From CBDCYS01 sp965226185 (GTDB taxonomy: Bacteria; Acidobacteriota; Terriglobia; Bryobacterales; UBA6623), in the NCBI GenBank assembly GCA_965226185.1, contig CBDDCT010000005.1:744001-808000 (forward strand): a DNA stretch of 64,000 nucleotides, in the 5' to 3' direction. How positions within the stretch are numbered: position 1 is the first letter of the stretch; each line of letters begins with the position of its first letter. Below the pieces are notes generated by a model. That model had not been told where the DNA came from. It did not search any database and worked only from the letters and a program-made list of their open reading frames with translations. Below, piece after piece: positions 55,411-63,052 of this stretch. Both the position numbers and the translations under genes were made by a program.

Positions 55411-56462
55411 TTGCACGAATCAACCCCGGCGCGAGTCAAGCCGCTTCCCCAACCCCTCGTTCACGGCGCCACGGCGTAGGACTTCGCCCTGCCGAGCTCG
55501 GCCATCCGGTTGAGGATGTGACATCCGATCGTGGCCTCTCTCCTTTGCGCCTTGCTGTTCCTCGCCTGCAGGCTGCCTCCGAGCACTGACTTGTAGCGGA
55601 AGAATCCGTTCTCTACGCGCGCCTGCTGGCGGTAGCCCGACTCCTTTTGCCACGCTCGTCGTCCGACCTTACGAATGCTCTCAAGAGCCGCTTCTCGCTG
55701 CCCCCACGGGCCGTCCGTGGGGCCCGCCAACACCGCCGAGCGACGCGGGGGGATCACGATCACGACGTCCTCTGTACCGGCCGTGCCGACCCGCTCGTAG
55801 ATTGACCGGTGGTCGTAGGCCCCGTCTGCCGTGAAACGCCGGATGGGATCCTCGATCTGGTCGAGCAGATCAGGGACGGTGGAGGCGTCGTCCCGGCTGC
55901 TCGCCGTGAGCTCGGCCGCCACAATGAACCCCTCGTCATCCACTCCGATGTGCAGCTTCCGCCAGTCCCGGCGTCTCTTCGATGCCTTGTACTTGTGCGA
56001 GTTCCATTCGCCCGAACCCAGGATCTTGAGCCCCGTGGAATCGACGATCAAGTGGATCGGGCCGTCGTGGGCTCGGGTCAGCCGCGGCACCTCAACGACT
56101 TGGTTCCGGCGCGAGAGTGTGGTGTGGTCCGGGGCCTTGAGGTCAAGGCCCATCATCCTGAGCAGCGAGTCCAGGAAACCCTCGCTCTGGCGAAGCGGCA
56201 GGCCGAAGACGACCCGCAGGGTCAAGGCGGTCAAGATGGCGAGGTTCGAGTACCGCGCCACGGCGACCATCGGCGTCAGCCGGCTGCGGCGGGCCCAGCC
56301 GAGCCATTGCTCGAAGAAAGCCCGTGCCGCCGATTCGCGGCGATAGTTGAACAGCCGCATCGCCGTCTCCTTCAAGGCCCGCGCCGTCTTCAGGTCGCTT
56401 TCGCGCGGGGCCCGTTTGGTCGACGCGTTCAGTCAAGTCCCGCCGAACCCGGCTTTGTGCAA
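55411..56462 (-). mobile_element. IS5-family insertion sequence
   Basis: About 1052 bp. The left end starts TTGCACGAATC and the complement of the right end starts TTGCACAAAGC; over the first 27 bases the two agree at about 16, including CGGCG. A target duplication is not obvious. It separates the TPR gene from the methyltransferase gene and supplies the last ~11 codons of the latter. Confidence 0.65.
55461..56375 (-). CDS. IS5-family transposase
   Basis: 304 aa. The core is typical: YSNLAILTALTLRVVFGLPLRQ, GLDLKAPDHTTLSRR, DDE acids in HLIVDSTGLKILG, FTADGAYDHRSIYERV and RARVENGFFRYK-type ARVENGFFRYKSVLG, and IVIPPRRSAV between. The N-terminal ~35 residues (ESAARAFFEQWLGWARRSR) do not show the usual RGSLT-W-FDE block of the family, so the start or the first 100 bp may be altered. 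Otherwise full length. Confidence 0.9.
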   Translation of the reverse strand: MKETAMRLFNYRRESAARAFFEQWLGWARRSRLTPMVAVARYSNLAILTALTLRVVFGLPLRQSEGFLDSLLRMMGLDLKAPDHTTLSRRNQVVEVPRLTRAHDGPIHLIVDSTGLKILGSGEWNSHKYKASKRRRDWRKLHIGVDDEGFIVAAELTASSRDDASTVPDLLDQIEDPIRRFTADGAYDHRSIYERVGTAGTEDVVIVIPPRRSAVLAGPTDGPWGQREAALESIRKVGRRAWQKESGYRQQARVENGFFRYKSVLGGSLQARNSKAQRREATIGCHILNRMAELGRAKSYAVAP

Positions 56463-57466
56463 GTCAGCAGCGAAGTAATGCCTTCGATCAGAGGCCGGAC
56501 GTGGACGCGCTCGAAGCCTGTTTCGGTCCCGTAGGCGATGAGGCCGCCCGCGGAGAGGTTCGTCGCGCCGGCGTTACCAATCATCGTCGCTAGTCCCCAT
56601 AGAGCCGCTTCCAGCGAAGCCTCGCCGTTGTCGTTCACGGCAAAGTCGTGAACCAGCAGAAGCCCGCCTGGGGCGAGGCAATTCCAGGCCTTCCGCATGA
56701 GCGGCAGGTGGTGTTGCTGATCGACGGCGCTAAGCAGATAAGACATCAGAACGACGTCTTGCCCCCGTGGCCAATCGTCAGACACGGCCTCCCCGGGTGC
56801 AAACCCGATTCGACCGGTCAGTCCGGCTTCGTTCACATAGGTTTTGGCAACTTCAATCACTTTGGGGAAATCGAAGATCGTCGCGGTGAGCCGCGGGAAT
56901 CGGTTGCACAACATGATAGAGAAAGCGCCGCTGCCGCCCCCCACATCGAGAACCGTGCGTCGTCCTTCCAGTTCGGCTTGCCTTGCCAGCACGAAGGCTG
57001 GTCCGAGCGAGCCCGAGTGCTGGCCGCGAAAAAAGTCGGCGGCCCGCTGGGAATCTTCGAAGGCATCCGTGTAGAGGCCGCGAACCGCCTTTCCCCGTAA
57101 GGCTGCGTCGAGCGATTCAAAGGCCGGGTAAACCTGTCGATCGATCTGGAATCGATAATAATCCCCAAAGTAGGAATCGCTTTCGGGATTGAGATAACGC
57201 TGGGCAGCGGGAGAGTTGCGATAGCTTTCTCCGTCCTTGATCAATAAGCCCAGGCTGACGCACGCGGTCAATAATGTCCGCAAAAGATTCCGGGGGGCCC
57301 CCGTCTGAAGGGTCAGCTCCCCCAATGTCTTGGGATTTTCAGCCAGCCAGCCGAAGACATTCAGGTTGAGCGCCGCGAAAAGCGCCTTCGATCCCATAAA
57401 GCCGTAGGCGATTTTTTGCAGGCCCCTGACGTCTTGAACAAGGTTATCGGGTGTTGAGTCGGACAT
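56429..57466 (-). CDS. SAM-dependent O-methyltransferase (acetylserotonin-OMT-like)
   Basis: About 345 aa from ATG 57466 (MSDSTPDNLVQDV); a GTG at 57514 overlapping the upstream gene is less likely. An N-terminal dimerisation/winged-helix domain (IAYGFMGSKALFAALNLNVFGWLAENPKTLGEL, NLLRTLLTACVSLGLL) precedes the Rossmann methyltransferase: SAM site TVLDVGGGSGAFSIML, ATIFDFPKVIEVA, DVVLMSYLLSAVDQ and LLLVHDFAVNDNGE. The extreme C-terminus (GSAGLD) is coded by IS5 sequence, so the native end is lost. Small-molecule substrate unknown. It follows DUF1080 closely. Confidence 0.85.
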   Translation of the reverse strand: MSDSTPDNLVQDVRGLQKIAYGFMGSKALFAALNLNVFGWLAENPKTLGELTLQTGAPRNLLRTLLTACVSLGLLIKDGESYRNSPAAQRYLNPESDSYFGDYYRFQIDRQVYPAFESLDAALRGKAVRGLYTDAFEDSQRAADFFRGQHSGSLGPAFVLARQAELEGRRTVLDVGGGSGAFSIMLCNRFPRLTATIFDFPKVIEVAKTYVNEAGLTGRIGFAPGEAVSDDWPRGQDVVLMSYLLSAVDQQHHLPLMRKAWNCLAPGGLLLVHDFAVNDNGEASLEAALWGLATMIGNAGATNLSAGGLIAYGTETGFERVHVRPLIEGITSLLTCTKPGSAGLD

Positions 57467-57500
57467 GCGGGCAATCGCTTGCCGGGCGGCAACGCGCGGC

Positions 57501-58250
57501 CTATTTAAACTCACGAATCTTGATACCGCGAAACCAAGCCGGCGAGCTATGGTGGGTCAGCGCGATGTAGCCGGCTCCCTTGATGCCATAGCCCGGAACA
57601 CGCCGAAACTTGGTCTCGTCAACACGCGCCAGCAGCTCCGGCGAGTTCAGCTCGTAGTCAAGCAGCTTGACGCCGTTGAGCCAGTGTTCGCCATGCGTGC
57701 CCCGAACCACGATGCGCGAATGGTTCCACTCACCCGCTGGATTCAGCCGTTTGTTCTTCGGTGCGGTTAGCAGATAGAGGGCCCCGCAGCTTGAGGTAGG
57801 TGAGAGCGGCCGGCCGCGGCGCTTGGAGTCGTCCAGGAGCTGGTATTCCAGCCCCGTTGCCCGCAGCCGGGTGCGGCGCTTCCAGGCTTCTGGCTGACCG
57901 GGTGTAAAGGCCGGGCTGATCCATTCCCTCTGGACAACGTATTTCACGCCGCTGTTACCCCCGGCGGAGAGCTTCCATTCAAACCGCAGTTCGAAGTTCT
58001 CATAGGGCCGGACCGTCACCACATCGCCGCCCGAGTTGTCCGCAAGCGTCCGGATCACCTCGTCATCGATCCCCCAGGACTGACGCGCGACTGATGTGTT
58101 GTCGAACCCCTCCCAGCCGGCGAAGCTTTCGCCGTCAAAAAGCAGTACCCACCCCGCTGCCTTTTCTTCAGCCGTGAGTTGATTGGGGGAAGCTGAGCCG
58201 CCGGCAAGCAGACTCGCGACGCAAAAGAGAAGAAGAACGGTGACCGTCAT
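57501..58250 (-). CDS. DUF1080 (3-keto-disaccharide hydrolase fold) protein
   Basis: 249 aa. Signal peptide MTVTVLLLFCVASLLAGGSA. The DUF1080 concanavalin-like domain fills the rest: AAGWVLLFDGESFAGWEG near the start, DNSGGDVVTVRPYENFELRFEWKLSAGGNSGVKYVV, EYQLLDDSKRRG, GEWNHSRIVVRGTHGEHWLNG and HHSSPAWFRGIKIREFK at the end. Members bind or cleave oxidised glycosides in the periplasm; some are 3-keto-glycoside hydrolases. The first ~80 bases overlap the fragmentary VOC frame, and no Shine-Dalgarno is visible. Confidence 0.88.
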   Translation of the reverse strand: MTVTVLLLFCVASLLAGGSASPNQLTAEEKAAGWVLLFDGESFAGWEGFDNTSVARQSWGIDDEVIRTLADNSGGDVVTVRPYENFELRFEWKLSAGGNSGVKYVVQREWISPAFTPGQPEAWKRRTRLRATGLEYQLLDDSKRRGRPLSPTSSCGALYLLTAPKNKRLNPAGEWNHSRIVVRGTHGEHWLNGVKLLDYELNSPELLARVDETKFRRVPGYGIKGAGYIALTHHSSPAWFRGIKIREFK

Positions 58251-58482
58251 CGGGGTGGCTCTTGACCCATGTTAGCGCGAACAGGCCGGCTTCGGGCTGG
58301 CCGGCGTCCGGCATCGGCCGCTGCGCCGAGGAAGGGGGGCCGGCGACCCACAGCTCGAGGTCGTCCTTTGCGAGGATGGCTATCGCGGGCCCGAATTTCT
58401 GCTTGAGTTCGAACCCAAGCAGGCCGGTATAGAAGCCGATCGCCGCCTCCACGTCATTGACGATGTATCTCACTGTAGCCAT
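58168..58482 (-). pseudogene. VOC/glyoxalase-fold protein, N-terminal fragment
   Basis: Residues ~1-65 are a normal vicinal-oxygen-chelate start: MATVRYIVNDVEAAIGFYTG, LLGFELKQKFGPAIAILAKD and ELWVAGPPSSAQRPMPDAGQ. Homology stops around 58285, and the frame continues as an out-of-frame reading of the DUF1080 signal region. The second half of the beta-alpha-beta module is missing, so the protein cannot form the normal metal site. A deletion joined it to the DUF1080 gene. Confidence 0.75.
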
Positions 58483-58520
58483 GTCTTAGCCCGCCTCAAG
58501 AGGAAAAGTCTCCGGCGGAA

Positions 58521-58955
58521 TCAAGGCTCCTCCAAGTCCGCGATCTCGATTCCGGCGAAGCGCGAAAAATCACGGTCCAATGTAAGCAAGCGTGAAACGC
58601 CTTGCTCTCGGCACACCGCGGCGATCTGGGCGTCAAAGGCGAGGTTTCCGCGAGCGTCGGCTTCACGTACGGCCCGCGCGAACAGCGCCGGATAACGGTG
58701 TCCAGGAGTGAGAACTCGAATCGTCTCACTCTCCAAGAGAGCCTCGATTGCCTCAAGCGCTTCATTAACGGTGGACGGCGGGTCGAAGATCTTCGGATGA
58801 GTCACAACGCCGACGAATTCCGCGAGACAAAACACGGGAACCGCCCACGCGGCATCCCCCATGGCAAGATCACTAAGTCGTCTCCGTGCGGGCGCGTGGA
58901 GAGGCGATTCCTCGCGGTGGGCCAATACGAGAATATTGGTGTCAACCGCGATCAC
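58521..58955 (-). CDS. VapC-type PIN-domain toxin
   Basis: 144 aa. The PIN domain acids are present: MIAVDTNILVLAHRE (first Asp), VFCLAEFVGVVTHP (Glu), ADARGNLAFDAQIAAV (Asp pair region) and LLTLDRDFSRFAGI (last Asp). It is a Mg2+-dependent RNase that acts on structured RNAs when free of its antitoxin. The ATG overlaps the antitoxin stop by 4 bases, so the genes are coupled. Confidence 0.9.
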   Translation of the reverse strand: MIAVDTNILVLAHREESPLHAPARRRLSDLAMGDAAWAVPVFCLAEFVGVVTHPKIFDPPSTVNEALEAIEALLESETIRVLTPGHRYPALFARAVREADARGNLAFDAQIAAVCREQGVSRLLTLDRDFSRFAGIEIADLEEP

Positions 58956-59191
58956 GAGCGGTTTTCCATAATGTCGTACAGCGAGTTTCGATCCGTGAGG
59001 TCAACCCCGGGCAGAAGTCTCCCTTTTACGGTCACCCAGCGAAAGGGACGCTTTTTACGAGGCTTCGATTCCCTTTCGAGCAGATCCCGCAACGCCGTTT
59101 CCACCATTGCCGAGACGGTTTGGTCCTTTTCGACGGCACGGCGCTTGACCTCGCGCATCAGGTCTTCATCGAGGCTCAGAGTGGTCCTCAT
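58952..59191 (-). CDS. Ribbon-helix-helix antitoxin (VapB-like)
   Basis: 79 aa from ATG 59191. The N-terminal RHH domain is MRTTLSLDEDLMREVKRRAV followed by SAMVETALRDLLERE. A C-terminal toxin-neutralising tail follows (PFRWVTVKGRLLPGVDLTD, then NSLYDIMENRS). It should repress its own promoter, whose likely operator lies directly upstream (59192-59227). Its stop overlaps the toxin start. Confidence 0.88.
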   Translation of the reverse strand: MRTTLSLDEDLMREVKRRAVEKDQTVSAMVETALRDLLERESKPRKKRPFRWVTVKGRLLPGVDLTDRNSLYDIMENRS

Positions 59192-59227
59192 GCATACAAG
59201 CATACTGGTCGCGCATACGTATGTCAA
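59192..59227. promoter_or_regulatory. Candidate VapB operator
   Basis: Just upstream of the antitoxin ATG lie GCATAC repeats (59192-59197, 59200-59205 and ~59213-59218), and the last is part of the perfect palindrome CATACGTATG. Short, closely spaced direct or inverted units are what ribbon-helix-helix repressors bind. Assignment is by position and repetition. Confidence 0.5.
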
Positions 59228-59603
59228 ACAGGCTGCATCTTCCGGGTTATTCGCCCGCCGCGATTTCCGAATCGGCCTTCACTCACATTTGCTCTCTTTG
59301 CCGCTCTATCGATCGTATTCGTTAGCAAAAGAGCTTCAATGGCCTTTTTCTGTTTGGTTGTAAGTTGTTCATTTATAAGGGTTGGCTTTTTTCAATGAGA
59401 GTATTTGAGAGTCTGTGAGAGGCTCTCCGGCTTTTGGGTCCCGCCGAGGTTGTGGAATGGTTGTCCTCTGCTCTAAGTTGCAACTGAGTCATTGTTGGTT
59501 TTGCCGCTTTTAGGATAACAAGTCGATCTTGGGATTCCTTGCGGGCGGTGGGTAATCCTGTTGAATACAAAGGCACTATATTTTCAATTTATCCGTGACT
59601 GAG
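59227..59603 (+). repeat. Diverged dispersed repeat, copy 2
   Basis: It shares ordered blocks with the minus strand of 44575-44985: TATTCGTTAGCAAAAGAGCT, GTAAGTTGTTCATTTATAAG, AATGAGAGTATTTGAGAGTC, TTTTAGGATAACAAG and ATCCGTGACTGAGTT. It starts right after the VapBC promoter region with GGCTGCATCTTCCGGG, faintly like an IS1380 end. No gene was supported inside. The 150 bp to 59751 also show nothing. Confidence 0.6.
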
Positions 59604-59751
59604 TTGGGGTGATTTGCGGTTTGGGGGGGGGAGCGGTCTTTTGGGGCCAAAGTGGCGTGTCGGTAGCCGGTTCGGCCGTTGGCTGGGGAGTTCGCGGCTC
59701 GCGGCTGCTGCGGGCGGTTCCGCAAAAGTTGACAATAAAACCCGGTGACTG

Positions 59752-59862
59752 TCCCCATCAGCCCCCATCAGCCCCCATCAGCCCCCATCAGCCCATCAGC
59801 CCCCCATCAGCCCCATCAGCCCCCATCAGCCCCATCAGCCCATCAGCCCCATCAGCCGCCTG
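59752..59862. repeat. CCCCATCAG-type minisatellite
   Basis: Eleven units of (C)3-6ATCAG, 8-11 bp each, in tandem. The array starts directly after GTGACTGTCCCC, the complement of the GGGGACAGTCAC end seen at 22836. It ends 30 bp before the HTH-NTF2 gene's stop codon. Units vary in the number of C residues, as expected from slippage. Not a CRISPR: there are no spacers. Confidence 0.85.
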
Positions 59863-59891
59863 GCGCAAAGATGATCATGATCTGCGCTAAC

Positions 59892-60668
59892 TCACGCCTC
59901 GTACCAATGGAACGTCTTCTGCGTGATCTTCCACTCGTTCTCCCGCTTCAGGAGCGTGAAAATCTCGGAAATGCGGGGGCCGTTCTCGGCGGCCAGCTTC
60001 CCTGACCAGCCCCGCACCTCCAGGGCGACGACGGCAATCGTCTCGAAGACCTCAATGCGCGCGAAGTGTGGGTCGAGGTTTGGCGAAGGACCGTTCTCGT
60101 CAACCCACTCAAACAAGCTTTCGACCGATCCGCTGTATTCCATTCCCTGACAGTACCCGGCGATCGTCGCTTTGGGGTGAAAGGCCTCGCGCATCAAGTC
60201 CCCATTGCCTGCTCTGCCCCCCGCGATATAGCGGTCGATCGCGCGTGTGATCAAATCGTGCTCGGCGAGGTACCCGTTCGTCAAAGGCTCCCCAAATGAA
60301 AGACCTTCCGAGTCAGGTGAGTCGAACCGGGCGGCCGCGGCTTCACTGCTTTCTCGACGCGCCGTCTGGATTGCAACCGCACTTATCCCGACAGCCGCGG
60401 CCGCCAAAGACGATCCCAACAACCAGCGGCGCCGATTCAGGCTCCCGGCGGGCGAAGGATCAACGCGAACCCGCATTCGCCCACTCCGCCACTGGTCGAT
60501 CTCGTCGGTATAGGCAAACACGGTGTCCTGCTTCCCATGCTCGTGGCGACGGACCGGCAAACCCTCGGAAGCCTCCCAACGACGGACGGTTCGCTCACTG
60601 CGGTCGAGATACGCAGCGATTTGTTTCCATGCCTCAAGCGTCTGTTGGTGATCATTCTGATCCATCAT
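59892..60668 (-). CDS. Membrane-anchored HTH regulator fused to an NTF2-like (Lumazine_bd_2) domain
   Basis: 258 aa from ATG 60668 with AAGGAGG five to six bases upstream. Residues ~10-60 are a helix-turn-helix of the acidobacterial type (LEAWKQIAAYLDRSERTVRR, then WEASEGLPVRRHEHGKQDTV). A single membrane span follows at ~81-101 after a RRR cluster (WLLGSSLAAAAVGISAVAI), which predicts N-in/C-out. Residues ~135-258 form an NTF2-fold domain (LITRAIDRYIAGGRAGNGDL, ALEVRGWSGKLAAENGPRIS, EIFTLLKRENEWKITQKTFH). That domain is closely related to the free-standing protein at 60837-61217. This suggests a CadC-like one-component sensor; ligand unknown. Confidence 0.78.
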   Translation of the reverse strand: MMDQNDHQQTLEAWKQIAAYLDRSERTVRRWEASEGLPVRRHEHGKQDTVFAYTDEIDQWRSGRMRVRVDPSPAGSLNRRRWLLGSSLAAAAVGISAVAIQTARRESSEAAAARFDSPDSEGLSFGEPLTNGYLAEHDLITRAIDRYIAGGRAGNGDLMREAFHPKATIAGYCQGMEYSGSVESLFEWVDENGPSPNLDPHFARIEVFETIAVVALEVRGWSGKLAAENGPRISEIFTLLKRENEWKITQKTFHWYEA

Positions 60669-60836
60669 CTCAGCCTCCTTGCAACGGAGTATATCAGAGG
60701 CAAGCCACCGTTCTGCAGACGTCCATGAGAGCCTATTCGAGGAATGAAAGGTGCGCGAATCAATGCGCTCCAGGCTCAGCCCAGCCGCGATCGGCGGGGG
60801 CGGGCTTGCGCCCAAGACCGCACCGATTCCAAGAAC

Positions 60837-61217
60837 TCAGGAGTGCCAGTGAAAAGCCTTCTGAATGATCTTCCACCCTTGCGAGGTCTTCAGCAAGGTG
60901 AACAGATCCGACATATGAACTCCGGAGCCCGCCAGCTTGCCTGACCAGTTCTCGACTTCAAGACGAACCACCGCGATCGAGTCCAGAATGTCGATGCCGG
61001 CGAGGCGGGGTTGGATATCAGGCGCCGGACCGTTCTTATCGATCCAATCGAAGAGAAACGGCAGACCCTGAGCAAGGTCTTCGCCAGCGTATCCGAAGAA
61101 CGAGGCGTCGGAGTGGAACGCGCCTCGCATCAGCTCGCTTTTGCCCTCCTTGCAGCCGTCAATGTAGAGCTCGATCAGTTTGATGATGGCGTCGTGTTCC
61201 GTAGCGCATCCGCTCAT
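60837..61217 (-). CDS. NTF2-like (Lumazine_bd_2) protein
   Basis: 126 aa from ATG 61217 with AGGAGG ten bases upstream. NTF2 fold: CATEHDAIIKLIELYIDGCKE, ELMRGAFHSDASFFGYAGED, LFDWIDKNGPAPDIQPRLAGI, SIAVVRLEVENWSGKLAGSG and DLFTLLKTSQGWKIIQKAFH. It is homologous over its whole length to the sensor domain of the following gene, roughly half the residues being identical by eye. Cytosolic. It may be an enzyme or a ligand-binding protein; no catalytic residues can be named. It follows the SnoaL gene by 14 bp. Confidence 0.82.
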   Translation of the reverse strand: MSGCATEHDAIIKLIELYIDGCKEGKSELMRGAFHSDASFFGYAGEDLAQGLPFLFDWIDKNGPAPDIQPRLAGIDILDSIAVVRLEVENWSGKLAGSGVHMSDLFTLLKTSQGWKIIQKAFHWHS

Positions 61218-61231
61218 TGCCGCATATCCTC

Positions 61232-61666
61232 CTAAGCCGAGGCACCGATCTGCTCGAACAGCGTCGGGAGGTTGAAGTAGATATTGCCCGCCGTAATGAC
61301 TGCGCCGTCCAGGGAATAGAATGAACAGCCCGGTACGTCCGTACGGCGCCCGCTCGGAGGGATACCTTGGAACTCTCCCGAGTGCTCGGCTTTGAACCGC
61401 CACTCGACCGCAACCAGCCCTCCCTCGTAAATTAAACGCTGGATTTCGTGGATATTGCCTGGGAACGCGGTGATGAAAGGACGCACAAAACGGTCTCGGA
61501 CCGCCGCCTTGCCCTCCAATACTCCGGTAGGAAGCCGCAGCTTCACATCGTCGGAGTACCAGTCCAAGATTTTTTGTTCGTCGGTTCCCTTCCAAGCGTC
61601 GAAGTACTCCTGAATCAGATTGTGGGCCGCTTTGGCATCGTGAGTCGGCGTTACAGTTTCTAGCAC
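61232..61666 (-). CDS. SnoaL-like polyketide cyclase / ester cyclase family protein
   Basis: 144 aa. SnoaL-type NTF2 fold: AKAAHNLIQEYFDAWKGTDE at the start, LDWYSDDVKLRLPTGVLEGK, RDRFVRPFITAFPGNIHEIQ, VAVEWRFKAEHSGEFQGIPP and the typical terminal TAGNIYFNLPTLFEQIG. A GIPPSGR segment before a strand with Asp/Cys (VPGCSFYSLDG) is usual for ester-cyclase members. No polyketide synthase is nearby, so a general isomerase/hydrolase role is more likely. It is the first gene of a three-gene NTF2-fold series on the minus strand. Confidence 0.85.
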   Translation of the reverse strand: MLETVTPTHDAKAAHNLIQEYFDAWKGTDEQKILDWYSDDVKLRLPTGVLEGKAAVRDRFVRPFITAFPGNIHEIQRLIYEGGLVAVEWRFKAEHSGEFQGIPPSGRRTDVPGCSFYSLDGAVITAGNIYFNLPTLFEQIGASA

Positions 61667-61799
61667 CTTGTCAACCTCCTTGAGATCAGAGTCACACGAG
61701 TACGGTAAGGCCGCTCTCGGGTCCTGTCAACGGACAAAGGCGGCAAAACGTGCGCATGTCCTCGTTTGACCAGCCGCCAACCCGGTCCGAGCCGGCTTG

Positions 61800-62095
61800 G
61801 CCGGATGTGGCGAACAGTATCCGTGGTCGAGCGCGCGGGCGCACCTGAGCGGCCGGGATGCGGCAGGGCTCGTGGACTTCGCCAGTTGGCGGGAGGTCCG
61901 GGGGCGCGGCGATTGGGGAGACGTGCTCCGGGGGACGGCGCTCGAGAACGAATGCCGGCGCCTCCGCCAGGCAACCTACTCCGGACTTCCGCTCGGCGAG
62001 ACCGAGTTCGTGCAAGATCTGGAGAAGGACGCGGGCCGCCGCCTGACGCCAGGACGAGTGGGGCGTCCGCCGCGGCAACGAGCCGCGGGAGCTTA
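61800..62095 (+). pseudogene. RAYT (REP-associated transposase), C-terminal remnant
   Basis: The + strand encodes EQYPWSSARAHLSGRDAAGL, then ATYSGLPLGETEFVQDLEKD and AGRRLTPGRVGRPP, matching the C-terminal third of the intact RAYT at 63053 (EEYPWSSARAHAEGA, SGNPFGDDHFVAELEQRAGR). The HUH catalytic part is missing. It ends, like the intact gene, just before a GC-rich palindrome and a CTGTCCC motif (62094-62120). The rest of 61667-62179 shows no gene. Confidence 0.75.
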
Positions 62096-62179
62096 GCTCC
62101 CGATATCGGGCTCTGTCCCTATTTTCCTTCCTTGCAAGCATCATGACGCGCGGGCAGTGGATCAACTATCCTACCTACC

Positions 62180-62872
62180 ATGCAGCAACCAACTGCGATT
62201 GCTGGCCGATTGATCTATCTATTCGCCGGCATGTCCGGTCTTGTGGTCGTTGGTTTCTTCCCGAGTTATTTCGCGAAGCTTCTCGACACAAGCTTGACTT
62301 TTCACGTCCACGGGCTCGTGATGTTCGCCTGGATGGGAACCCTCATTGCACAAGCTACGTTCGTTCGAAACCGCCGGATGGACCTTCATCGACGAGTCGG
62401 CAAACTTTCATTTGCCCTCGCGCCGGTCGTGGTTCTGTCGGGCGTCATCGTAATTCGCGAAATCTACGGCGGAACCGAGATGGGGAGTGAGGCGCTCCAA
62501 CGCCTGACCATACCGGCTTTCGCCATCACCCAGTTCGCCCTGATCTACGCCCTGGCACTGGCCTATCGGCGACGTCCGGAGCTTCACGCCCGATACATGA
62601 TCTCGACCGGGCTCGTGCTGACCTTTGCCGGAACCCTTCGAATGTTCCTGAATTGGGCCCCCGGCATTTCTTCGGAGGCCGGTGCCGTGCACGCGAACTA
62701 CTTCCTGTTTGAAATCGTTACAGCGGTGCTGATCCTCAACGACCTGCGTTTGGGCCGAGTGCGGGCGCCATTCGTTCTGACGCTGATCCTTTTCGCGATA
62801 AATCACATTTTCTTTGTAACAGCCGCCGATCTAGCTTGGTGGAAGACACTCGCCACTTGGATTGTGGGCTAA
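62180..62872 (+). CDS. DUF2306-like integral membrane protein
   Basis: 230 aa with about seven hydrophobic helices. Conserved-looking histidines sit at helix ends (LTFHVHGLVMFAWMGTLIAQ, MDLHRRVGKLSFALAPVVVL, PELHARYMISTGLVLTFAG), a pattern seen in DUF2306 and related haem/quinone-associated membrane families. No signal peptide beyond the first helix. Function unknown; possibly redox or lipid-associated. Monocistronic, upstream of the RAYT cassette. Confidence 0.65.
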   Translation: MQQPTAIAGRLIYLFAGMSGLVVVGFFPSYFAKLLDTSLTFHVHGLVMFAWMGTLIAQATFVRNRRMDLHRRVGKLSFALAPVVVLSGVIVIREIYGGTEMGSEALQRLTIPAFAITQFALIYALALAYRRRPELHARYMISTGLVLTFAGTLRMFLNWAPGISSEAGAVHANYFLFEIVTAVLILNDLRLGRVRAPFVLTLILFAINHIFFVTAADLAWWKTLATWIVG

Positions 62873-63052
62873 GCGATCCAGCGCCAGCTTCCGAACCTCG
62901 TCCGAGAGACCAGCCAGTTCATCCATCCATCAATGCTACGCCAAATAATGTGACGATTCGGGGACGATTCGGGGACGATTCGGGGACAGCTCCCGAACCT
63001 CGGCTCAGCGAGCGCGAACTGTGCGAAAATAGCGATTCTCACCGCGAACCAA

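Noticed and set aside
59752..59862. Regular short repeats as a CRISPR array
   Set aside because: Units are 8-11 bp, contiguous and without spacers, and no cas genes are present.
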